This document shows, one piece after another, positions 8,055 through 14,518 of a stretch of DNA of 16,631 nt. Origin of the DNA: JALOOE01 sp964423545 (GTDB lineage Bacteria; Chloroflexota; Anaerolineae; CG2-30-64-16). Where the stretch lies: contig CAYRFV010000109.1 in NCBI GenBank assembly GCA_964423545.1, positions 1-16,631 on the forward strand. The letters are read 5' to 3'. A program made the translations under genes and the position numbers. How positions within the stretch are numbered: position 1 is the stretch's first letter; each line of letters begins with the position of its first letter. The notes under the pieces were generated by a model. That model saw only the letters and a list, made by a program, of their open reading frames with translations. It searched no databases and was not told the origin of the DNA.

Positions 8055-9176
8055 ATGCATGATGTGAATGCCCGCGTCCAGGCGGTGATGGATGACCTGA
8101 TCGGCCGTGGCATCGAACAGGGCATGCAGGTGGCGGCCTATCTCGACGGCGAACTGGTCGTCGACGCGTGGGCCGGCCTGGCCGACGCCACGACCGGCCG
8201 TCCGGTGGATGGCGAGACGCTGTTCGTGGTCTTCTCGACCACCAAGGGGGTCACGGCGACTCTGATTCACTTGCTGGCTGAGCGAGGCATGCTCGATTAT
8301 GATGCGCCGGTCGCACACTACTGGCCTGAGTTCGGTGTGAATGGCAAGCAGGCGATCACGGTGCGCCAGGTTCTCGCTCATACCGCGGGCGTGCCTCAAG
8401 CACCTGATGGCTTCAGCCTCCAGGACTTCGGTGACTGGGACCGCGTGTGCCGGGCGGTGGCGGGGCTGGCGCCCCTGTGGCCACCCGGTGCGACGACAGG
8501 ATACCATGCGTTGACTTTCGGCTGGATCCTGGGCGAGGTGGCGCAGCGAGTGGACGGCCGGTCTTTCCGCACGATGCTCCAGGAAGATGTGTGCCGTCCC
8601 TTGGGCATCACGTCGCTCTTCGTGGGAATGCCGGATGAAGTCGAACCACGCGTGGCGCGGATGGAGCAGGGGGCATCGGCGCTGCCGCTTCAGCCACCTG
8701 CGGCGCTCATCTGGCGCGCCATACCGGGTCTCGATGCGCTGCATGTGGCTGCCAACACGACTGCCTATCGTCGCGCCGTGGTTCCGGCCGGGAACGGGGT
8801 CATGAACGCACGAGCGATCGCTCGTCTATACAGTGCTCTGGCCTGCGGCGAACCGGATGGGGTGCGTCTCCTGCCGGCGGACCGCATTCGCGTCGCCACC
8901 GCCTTGCAGACCAACGAGATGGATGTGGTGTTGGAAGTTCCAACGGCCAAGGCGCTTGGCTACTGGCTGGGTGGGCCGCTCTCGGCCATGAGTGAACGGC
9001 TGACGGCATTCGGTCATGGTGGCGCGGGCGGCTCGATCGGTTTTGCCGATCCTCAGTATCGCTTTTCCCTCGGCTTTACGAAGAACCGGATGGTGAGCCC
9101 GCTGCCCGGTGAAGGCGCCGCCTATCTCATCGCCCGCGAGGTGCGCGCCGCATTGGGCATCCCGGAAGCGGGATGA
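8055..9176 (+). CDS. class C beta-lactamase-like serine hydrolase
   Basis: 373 aa of the beta-lactamase/esterase (EstB, penicillin-binding-protein-like) family. The nucleophile motif is FSTTKG with S61-x-x-K64. The second motif is GYHALTFGWILGEV, with Y150 where class C enzymes have Y-x-N; Ala152 replaces the Asn. The third is FGHGGAGGSIGF, with H321-G-G in place of K-T-G, which is common in the esterase branch. There is no signal peptide, unlike true periplasmic beta-lactamases, so a cytoplasmic esterase, amidase or transacylase is more likely than antibiotic resistance. The ATG follows GGGAG (8043-8047), right after the repeat array. In this cluster it might remove an acyl group from the sugar substrate; that is inference. 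Confidence 0.88.
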   Translation: MHDVNARVQAVMDDLIGRGIEQGMQVAAYLDGELVVDAWAGLADATTGRPVDGETLFVVFSTTKGVTATLIHLLAERGMLDYDAPVAHYWPEFGVNGKQAITVRQVLAHTAGVPQAPDGFSLQDFGDWDRVCRAVAGLAPLWPPGATTGYHALTFGWILGEVAQRVDGRSFRTMLQEDVCRPLGITSLFVGMPDEVEPRVARMEQGASALPLQPPAALIWRAIPGLDALHVAANTTAYRRAVVPAGNGVMNARAIARLYSALACGEPDGVRLLPADRIRVATALQTNEMDVVLEVPTAKALGYWLGGPLSAMSERLTAFGHGGAGGSIGFADPQYRFSLGFTKNRMVSPLPGEGAAYLIAREVRAALGIPEAG

Positions 9177-9242
9177 TCTGAGTCGCGCCGGTGGGATCAG
9201 GCTCCCCCAACGGCAGGCTCGCCACGACGATCTGGAGCGCAG

Positions 9243-10358
9243 ATGGACATCTACGATGAACTCGGCGTGCGAAAGGTCATCAACGGCCTGGCCACGGTGA
9301 CCGTGCTCGGCGGGTCGTTGATGCCGCCGCCGGTGCTGGCGGCAATGGCCGAAGCAGCGCAGCACTTCGTTGAGATCGATGAGCTCCAGGCCAAGGCGGG
9401 CCAGCGCATCGCCGGCTGGACGCATAACGAAGCAGCGTATATCACCTGCGGTGCGGCCGCCGGCATCGTGTTGAGCACGGCCGCCTGCATGGCGGGGACC
9501 GATCCTGATCTGCGCAGCCGCCTGCCCGATGACACGGCCGGCATGCGAAACGAGGTGATCGTTCACAGGGCCGGCATCGTGGGCTATGCGCAGGCCATCC
9601 GCCATGCCGGCGCAAAGATCGTGTTGATCGGGTCCGATGCAGGCGCGACCGCAAGCGAATTCGAGGCGGCCATCGGCGAACGGACGGCAGCCATCTTCTA
9701 CTTCTACAATGTCTCCCGGATGAGCGGTCAGGTTCCGCTGGAAGAGGGCATCGCCATCGCCCGGCGGCGCGGCATCCCCCTGATCGTGGACGCTGCGGCC
9801 CAGCTTCCGCCCGTCGAGAACTTGTGGCGCTTCACGCAGATGGGCGCCGACCTTGCCCTCTTCAGCGGCGGCAAGGGGTTGTGCGGACCCCAGAGCAGCG
9901 GGTTGGTGGTGGGTCGGAAGGCGCTCGTTGATGCCGTCGCCTACCATGCCAATCCTCGCATGGCGATCGGCCGGCCGATGAAGGTGGGGAAGGAGGAGAT
10001 CGTCGGACTGCTGGCCGCAGTGAAGTGGTATCTCGATCTCGACCACTCGGCGATCATGGAGCGATGGGAGGAGCAGGTGCGGACGGTCATCGCCGCATTC
10101 GATGGCCTGCCTCATGTGGTGGCGCGCCGCAGCTTTCCGAGCGAGGCCGGTCAGCCGATGCCCCGCGCCGAGATCCTCTTCGATGAGTCGAGCCTGGGCT
10201 TGACGCGCGATGAGATCGTGAGGCGGCTGCGCCAGGGCGAGCCGAGCATCGCCGTGGCTGCAGCGGGTGAGAACGGCGTCTTTATCAACCCTCAGACCCT
10301 ACAGCCGGGGCAGGAACGGGTCCTCTGTGCACGGCTGCGAGAAGTCCTGGCCGTTTGA
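9243..10358 (+). CDS. SelA-like PLP-dependent enzyme (selA_rel/DgaE-like)
   Basis: 371 aa, fold-type I PLP enzyme related to L-seryl-tRNA(Sec) selenium transferase but without the full-length SelA N-terminal extension. The start MDIYDELGVRKVINGLATVT is characteristic ('Y..LGV..VINA.G..T'). Other marks are ITCGAAAGIVLSTAACMAG (67-85), LIVDAAAQLPP with D183 as the likely pyridine-nitrogen partner, and ALFSGGKGLCGPQSSG with K211 as the PLP Schiff-base lysine. The family includes EF_0838 and the D-glucosaminate-6-phosphate ammonia lyase DgaE, which makes a keto-deoxy sugar acid. EF_0838 adjoins the amidohydrolase EF_0837, and both families occur in this window, separated only by the serine hydrolase. 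True selenocysteine synthesis is unlikely because no selB or tRNA-Sec is near. GGAG at 9234-9237 supports the start. The exact substrate is not readable. Confidence 0.82.
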   Translation: MDIYDELGVRKVINGLATVTVLGGSLMPPPVLAAMAEAAQHFVEIDELQAKAGQRIAGWTHNEAAYITCGAAAGIVLSTAACMAGTDPDLRSRLPDDTAGMRNEVIVHRAGIVGYAQAIRHAGAKIVLIGSDAGATASEFEAAIGERTAAIFYFYNVSRMSGQVPLEEGIAIARRRGIPLIVDAAAQLPPVENLWRFTQMGADLALFSGGKGLCGPQSSGLVVGRKALVDAVAYHANPRMAIGRPMKVGKEEIVGLLAAVKWYLDLDHSAIMERWEEQVRTVIAAFDGLPHVVARRSFPSEAGQPMPRAEILFDESSLGLTRDEIVRRLRQGEPSIAVAAAGENGVFINPQTLQPGQERVLCARLREVLAV

Positions 10359-10397
10359 GTGCGCCGGGGCGCATGCTGTTCCACCGAGGTGCGAGCT

Positions 10398-11315
10398 ATG
10401 CTGTTTGCCGATTCTTCTCGTCGGGGCCGGCCCTTTGCCAAGGACCCGGCAGTCATCCGTTTCCAGGCTGCATACTGGCTGTACTACTCGCTCCCATCGT
10501 ACGGCGACGGCCGGCCCGGCGACGGCTGGGCTATCGGCATCGCTCGAAGCAGCGACCTCGAGTCCTGGGTGAAAGTCGGCGAGATCCTGCCGGACGCAGC
10601 CTGCGAGCGAAACGGCCTCTGTGCGCCCGGCGCCATCGTGCTCGATGGGCGGGTGCACCTGTTCTATCAGACCTATGGCAACGGCCCGCGAGACGCCATC
10701 TGCCATGCCGAGTCCGAAGACGGCCTCAGCTTTCGCCGCAATCCGACCAACCCCGTCTTCGCACCCACGGGCGCGTGGAACTGCGGCCGGGCCATCGATG
10801 CCGACGTGATCCCGGACCGCGACCGGCTGCTGCTCTACTGGGCCACGCGCGATCCGGCCTTTCAGGTGCAGATGCTTGGCGTGTCGGCTGCGCCGCTCGA
10901 CTCCGATTTCGGCCAAAGCCGGTGGACGCAGCTCTGCGATGCACCGATCCTGAAGCCCGAGCGGCCATGGGAGCGCAAGTGCATCGAGGCTCCCGCGCTG
11001 TGCCGTCACGAGGGCCGTCTATTTCTGTTCTATGGGGGCGGGTACAACAATGAGCCGCAGCAGATCGGCTGCGCGGCCAGCGACGACGGCGTGCATTGGG
11101 CGCGCCTATCGAGCGAACCCTTCCTGCCCAACGGCGCGCCTGGCGAATGGAATGCCAGCGAGTCGGGGCACCCGTTCGCCTTCACGGATCTCGATGGCGC
11201 CACACACCTCTTCTACCAGGGGAACGACGACATGGGCCAGACGTGGTATCTGTCCCGGAAGAGGATCCATTGGGTGGCCGACGGGCCGCGTCTCAGCCGC
11301 GAAGGCTCGGCCTGA
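10398..11315 (+). CDS. GH43-like five-bladed beta-propeller glycosidase
   Basis: 305 aa from ATG 10398, preceded by GAGGT (10386-10390). A GTG at 10359, one base after the previous stop, would add 13 unconvincing residues. The protein reads as repeated beta blades with W/Y/F-rich 'DG..HLFYQTYG', 'RLLLYWATRD', 'RLFLFYGGG' and 'HLFYQGND' strands, as in the GH43/GH32/GH62 propellers. Candidate catalytic residues match that clan: D16 in AKDPAVI, D134 or D136 in AIDADVIPD, and E197 in KCIEAPAL. There is no signal peptide, so it would act on imported oligosaccharides in the cytoplasm. GH43-type enzymes cleave arabinose, xylose or galactose linkages, and sequence alone does not fix which. It is the last intact gene before the decayed ABC transporter region. 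Confidence 0.78.
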   Translation: MLFADSSRRGRPFAKDPAVIRFQAAYWLYYSLPSYGDGRPGDGWAIGIARSSDLESWVKVGEILPDAACERNGLCAPGAIVLDGRVHLFYQTYGNGPRDAICHAESEDGLSFRRNPTNPVFAPTGAWNCGRAIDADVIPDRDRLLLYWATRDPAFQVQMLGVSAAPLDSDFGQSRWTQLCDAPILKPERPWERKCIEAPALCRHEGRLFLFYGGGYNNEPQQIGCAASDDGVHWARLSSEPFLPNGAPGEWNASESGHPFAFTDLDGATHLFYQGNDDMGQTWYLSRKRIHWVADGPRLSREGSA

Positions 11316-11396
11316 CGCAAGGCGTCTGGACTGGACGTGGCCCGGTTGGCCATCCACCGGTCTGCGCCTGGCGACGCGTGTGCGCTGCGGTGAACG

Positions 11397-11603
11397 ATGG
11401 CACTGCTTCTGACCAGCGGCGCGTCCCGGCGCGCCGGCACGCTCTCGACCGGGAATCTCCAACGGCTGGGTCTGGCCAGGGCATTTCTCCATGCGCCCGA
11501 ACTGGTGATTCTGGACGAGCCGGCGAACGGTTTGGACCCGGCGGGTGTAGTCGAAGTGCGTGAGCTGCTGCGGCGCTGCTGCCGCGCGAGACGTTTGCGC
11601 TGA
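11397..11603 (+). pseudogene. ABC transporter ATPase fragment
   Basis: The 68-codon frame keeps only the middle of an ABC ATPase. It has the signature loop as AGTLSTGNLQRLGLARAFL, Walker B with D-loop as LVILDEPANGLDP, and VVEVRELLR. Walker A (P-loop), the Q-loop region and the H-loop half are absent, so it cannot bind ATP normally. Homology stops near 11570, after which the frame reads CRARRLR and ends. Directly there a permease tail begins in another frame, indicating an internal deletion that fused the two genes. No obvious upstream part is visible in 11316-11396. Confidence 0.8.
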
Positions 11604-11872
11604 TGTCTCCGGTGGCGCTGTTTGCCAGCCTGGGTCGGGGCTATTTGCCGGCGCCTGGTTGGCCGATGCTGGCACTGGCTCTGGCGCAGATCGCGGCAGT
11701 CACCGGATGGGGAGATTGGTTGCCGTGGGCGGCGCCAGCACTGTTCAGCCAAACGGGAAGCCCGAGAGCAGCGCCGCTTGGCCCGCACAGCTTTGGGGTC
11801 ATCGCCCCGGTGTCTGCGGCCGGGCTGATCGCCACACTGATCTGGTGGCGCAGCGCGGAGCAGACGCGCTGA
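11564..11872 (+). pseudogene. ABC-2 type permease C-terminal fragment
   Basis: The open frame follows an in-frame TGA at 11561 and reads LLPRETFALMSPVALFASLG, then GRGYLPAPGWPMLALALAQ. This is the ending typical of ABC-2 permeases of multidrug or bacitracin type. Two hydrophobic segments follow: MLALALAQIAAVTG (about codons 43-56) and GVIAPVSAAGLIATLIWW near the end, then a short basic tail and a stop. A full permease has about six membrane segments, so four are missing. An ATG at 11603 overlaps the ATPase fragment stop (TGATG), so a small membrane peptide could still be made; I think this is accidental. With the preceding fragment it is the remnant of one transporter operon. Confidence 0.75.
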
Positions 11873-11885
11873 GTCGAGGTGCATC

Positions 11886-12737
11886 ATGATCTCGCTGCTG
11901 AACGCAGAGGATATCAGTCGCCAAGCACGATGCGAGCTGTTGGTAGCCATCCTGAATGACGTTCGGGATTATCATATTGCGCGCGACCGGCATTGGTATC
12001 GGATTCCAGTCAGCAGCGTTCACAGGTTTCTGCGCGACGTTTGGCCACCGCAATGGATTGCTTTCTATCAAACGCTCGCCTTTGGACAGGAGGCGCATTC
12101 GGTTCGCTACTATGCCCAGGTGATCGAGATCAAGAGGGCACCACGCTGGCAGTTGCTTCCCGAAGAGCCTCGGGATGAGAAAAGCCATCAGCACTATTAT
12201 CAGCTCCTTCTAGAGCCGTTGCGACAACTACCCCAGCCCATCCTGAGTCGACGCCTGCGCCGCATTGTCTTCATTCCGACCACCTGGCAGAAATTCGTCA
12301 ACGCCTCCGAAATCAACGATCTCTACCACGGCAGCCCCCTTGAGGACAGACTATGGGCTGAACTTAAGAGGAGACAGATCCTGGCCGAACGACAGGAGTT
12401 CGTCGAGGTCAAGAAACAACGATACGAGCTGGATTTTGTTGTTTATTGTGCTCGAGGCAACCTCGATCTTGAGACCGATGGCGACACATGGCACGCGAAT
12501 CCGGAAGGCGCAGCAAAAGACAACCGCCGCGACAACGCACTTGAGTCGCGAGGGTGGCGCGTGCTGCGCTTCACGACAGCGCAAATCAACGAGGAAATGT
12601 CGGAGTACTGCATCCCGACCATCGCAGATACCGTCAATAGCTTGGGCGGGGTGGATGATGGCGGATTGATCTCACGCAAGGTCGATCCAGATGCGCCAGA
12701 TGGCGCTTACCAGATGCGACTGTTTGACAACGTATGA
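11886..12737 (+). CDS. DUF559/Vsr-like nuclease-domain protein
   Basis: 283 aa. The C-terminal half is a PD-(D/E)XK-type nuclease domain like DUF559 and Vsr. SPLEDRLWAEL has E153, ELDFVV has D183, and LDLETDGDTWH has E196, D198 and H203. D-N-R-R-D-N-A-L then ESRGWRVLRFTTAQI follows, the conserved ending of the family. The N-terminal 130 residues, rich in aromatic and basic residues (RDRHWYRIPVSSVHRFL), match nothing I recognise and may bind DNA or a partner. GAGGT at 11876-11880 supports the start. Codon use is more AT-rich than its neighbours (for example 28 of 60 bases are G+C at 12421-12480), and the gene sits next to transporter debris, so it was probably acquired. A role in DNA repair or defence is possible but unsupported; it has no evident part in the sugar pathway. 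Confidence 0.78.
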   Translation: MISLLNAEDISRQARCELLVAILNDVRDYHIARDRHWYRIPVSSVHRFLRDVWPPQWIAFYQTLAFGQEAHSVRYYAQVIEIKRAPRWQLLPEEPRDEKSHQHYYQLLLEPLRQLPQPILSRRLRRIVFIPTTWQKFVNASEINDLYHGSPLEDRLWAELKRRQILAERQEFVEVKKQRYELDFVVYCARGNLDLETDGDTWHANPEGAAKDNRRDNALESRGWRVLRFTTAQINEEMSEYCIPTIADTVNSLGGVDDGGLISRKVDPDAPDGAYQMRLFDNV

Positions 12738-12740
12738 CCC

Positions 12741-12749
12741 AAAAAGGAG
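12741..12749 (+). promoter_or_regulatory. ribosome-binding site deciding the GH130-like start
   Basis: AAAAAGGAG lies 5 bases before ATG 12755. A competing ATG at 12734 overlaps the previous stop as ATGA but has no comparable site, so 12755 is preferred. A third in-frame ATG at 12791, directly before IQRHPANPIL, would match the usual family start but lacks a site. Confidence 0.65.
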
Positions 12750-12754
12750 CTTTC

Positions 12755-13753
12755 ATGTGCGTCGGAACCGGTCCCCTTACCTCATCCCCCATGATCCAAC
12801 GCCACCCGGCGAACCCCATTCTTACGCCGGCAGACGTGCCCTACGAGGCGCGTCTCATCTTCAACGCAGGCGTGACGAAGTATCAGGGCCGGTACGTCAT
12901 GGTCTTCCGCAACGACTACGGCCGCCGGCCCGACTCGGTGCATCCGGCTGCCACCAACCTGGGGTTGGCGTTCAGCGCCGACGGCGTCAGGTGGAAGGTG
13001 CAGCCGAAGCCCTGCTGGCAGTGGCGGGATGACGAAGTCCTGCGGGTGTATGATCCCCGGCTCACGGTGATGGACGGCCGCTGCATCCTCTGTTTCGCCG
13101 TGGACACCCTGCACGGCGTATGCGGGGGCATCGCCGTCACTGACGACTTCGAGCGGTTCGAGGTCCTCAGCGTCAGTGTGCCTGACAACCGGAACATGGT
13201 GCTCTTTCCGGAGCGCATCGGAGGCAAGTACGTGCGGCTGGAACGGCCCTTCCCGGTCTACAGCCGCGGCGGCCGCGATCGCTTCGATATCTGGCTGTCC
13301 GACTCGCCGGACCTCTGCTACTGGGGCAACTCGCACCTGGTGCTCGGCGTGGAAGACGTCCCCTATGCCAACGACAAGATCGGGCCGGGCGCGCCGCCGG
13401 TCAGGACGCCGGCGGGCTGGCTGACCACGTTCCATGCAGTGGATCGCGACAGCTCGCGCGGGAAGAACGGCTGGGAGGATGTCTGGCAGAAGCGCTACAC
13501 CGCGGGCATCATGCTGCTCGATCTGGCCGAGCCGTGGCGGGTCATCGGGATGAGCAAGGCGCCGCTGCTTGCGCCGGAGGCGCCCTACGAGGTCGAGGGT
13601 GGCTTCCGCAACCACACGATCTTCCCTGGCGGCATGATCCTGGAGGAGAGCGGCGAGGTGAAGATCTACTACGGCGCGGCCGATGCGGTCGAATGCCTGG
13701 CGTCCGCCGACGTTGGCGATCTCATCAAGCTGTGCTCGGAGCGCCGCAGATAG
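12755..13753 (+). CDS. GH130-like beta-mannoside phosphorylase/hydrolase
   Basis: 332 aa, five-bladed beta-propeller of the GH130 type. Seen: RHPANPILTPADVPYEA followed by FNAGVTKYQGRYVMVFRNDY, the classic GH130 N-terminus. VYDPRLTVMDGR has D100, the position of the proposed general acid. The C-terminus IYYGAADAVECLASADVGDL is a family hallmark. GH130 enzymes phosphorolyse or hydrolyse beta-mannosides and related linkages, releasing mannose-1-phosphate in the phosphorylase branch. The branch cannot be fixed without aligning the phosphate-binding Arg/His residues. No signal peptide, so intracellular. It is followed at short distance by the SDR and the second large protein, with strong ribosome-binding sites at each, so these three are probably one operon. 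Confidence 0.85.
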   Translation: MCVGTGPLTSSPMIQRHPANPILTPADVPYEARLIFNAGVTKYQGRYVMVFRNDYGRRPDSVHPAATNLGLAFSADGVRWKVQPKPCWQWRDDEVLRVYDPRLTVMDGRCILCFAVDTLHGVCGGIAVTDDFERFEVLSVSVPDNRNMVLFPERIGGKYVRLERPFPVYSRGGRDRFDIWLSDSPDLCYWGNSHLVLGVEDVPYANDKIGPGAPPVRTPAGWLTTFHAVDRDSSRGKNGWEDVWQKRYTAGIMLLDLAEPWRVIGMSKAPLLAPEAPYEVEGGFRNHTIFPGGMILEESGEVKIYYGAADAVECLASADVGDLIKLCSERRR

Positions 13754-13759
13754 CCGTAC

Positions 13760-13766
13760 AAGGAGG
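13760..13766 (+). promoter_or_regulatory. consensus ribosome-binding site before the SDR gene
   Basis: AAGGAGG lies in the 18-base gap after the GH130-like gene, 5 bases before ATG 13772 and 8 before ATG 13775. Either ATG may be used; the second fits the optimal spacing better. Confidence 0.65.
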
Positions 13767-13771
13767 ACCTG

Positions 13772-14506
13772 ATGATGTGCGCCGACAAGATCGCGATGGT
13801 CACCGGCGCGGCGGGGCAAGGCATCGGCCGCAGCATTGCGTTGACGTTGGCGCGCGAGGGCGCAGCCGTTGTCGTCAACTACCGGTCGCGTGCGGAGAGC
13901 GCCCGGTCGATCGTTCGCCACATCACGGGCCGAGGCGGCTGCGCCATCGCGGTGCAGGCCGATGTCTTTACAGCCGAGGGCTGCCGGTCCCTCTCCGATG
14001 CCGCGCTGGAGCGGTTCGGCCGCGTGGACATCTGCGTGGTCGGCCCGGGCGGTGGCTGGCATCCTGAACCGGTGGACCGGCTCGCGCCGGATGAGGCGCT
14101 CGACGACCTCCAGCGCGAGCTTGCGCCCTTCGTGCACCTGATGCCTCACATCCTGCCGGGGATGTATGAGAGGCGGTGGGGCCGGGTGATCGGAGTCACG
14201 ATGCATCCCGGACGTCTCTCCCCGGCCTACGCCTACAACCTCGGCAAGGCGGCGCGCACCCAGGCGTTCCTGTTGGCGTATGAGCAGGCCTGGCGGCGTG
14301 GCGTGACGATGAACGTCGTTGCGCCCGGGCCGGTGGCCGCGATTGGCTCCCTGGAGGAGGCGGTCGCTCAGTGCGACGGCGACGCACCCTGGCATCAGCG
14401 ACGCAACGTATCACCCCAGGATGTGGCGGAAGGAGTCGCCTTTCTGTGTTCCGAGGCCGGCAGATTCGTCACCGGCTGTGTGTTGCCTTACCTGTTCAAT
14501 GCCTGA
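13772..14506 (+). CDS. short-chain dehydrogenase/reductase-family protein (atypical active site)
   Basis: 244 aa, classical-length SDR with a Rossmann fold. The cofactor motif is VTGAAGQGIGRSIA (TGxxxGxG). The NYRSR after strand 2 (36-40) is typical of NADP-preferring members. Y155-x3-K159 (YNLGK) is the catalytic Tyr/Lys pair. Two departures stand out: the NNAG motif of strand 4 reads VVGPGGGW, and the catalytic-Ser region reads GVTMHPG, with only Thr143 near the place of Ser. GRVDICVV and MNVVAPGPV are ordinary SDR elements. It may have reduced or changed activity, or be a sugar-converting SDR that uses Thr. By context it could oxidise or epimerise a sugar intermediate. The stop lies 12 bases before the next gene, whose AAGGAG overlaps this gene's end. 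Confidence 0.87.
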   Translation: MMCADKIAMVTGAAGQGIGRSIALTLAREGAAVVVNYRSRAESARSIVRHITGRGGCAIAVQADVFTAEGCRSLSDAALERFGRVDICVVGPGGGWHPEPVDRLAPDEALDDLQRELAPFVHLMPHILPGMYERRWGRVIGVTMHPGRLSPAYAYNLGKAARTQAFLLAYEQAWRRGVTMNVVAPGPVAAIGSLEEAVAQCDGDAPWHQRRNVSPQDVAEGVAFLCSEAGRFVTGCVLPYLFNA

Positions 14507-14518
14507 AGGAGTTGGAGC

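Noticed and set aside
8055..9176. Antibiotic-resistance beta-lactamase
   Set aside because: No signal peptide, YxN is replaced by YHA and KTG by HGG, which fits the esterase-like branch.
9243..10358. Genuine selenocysteine synthase
   Set aside because: It is shorter than bacterial SelA and has no selB or tRNA-Sec neighbour; the selA-related/DgaE group fits better.
12782..14395. 537-aa minus-strand open frame
   Set aside because: It is antisense to the GH130-like and SDR genes, which have clear family motifs; it is a GC-rich shadow rich in Arg, His and Ala.
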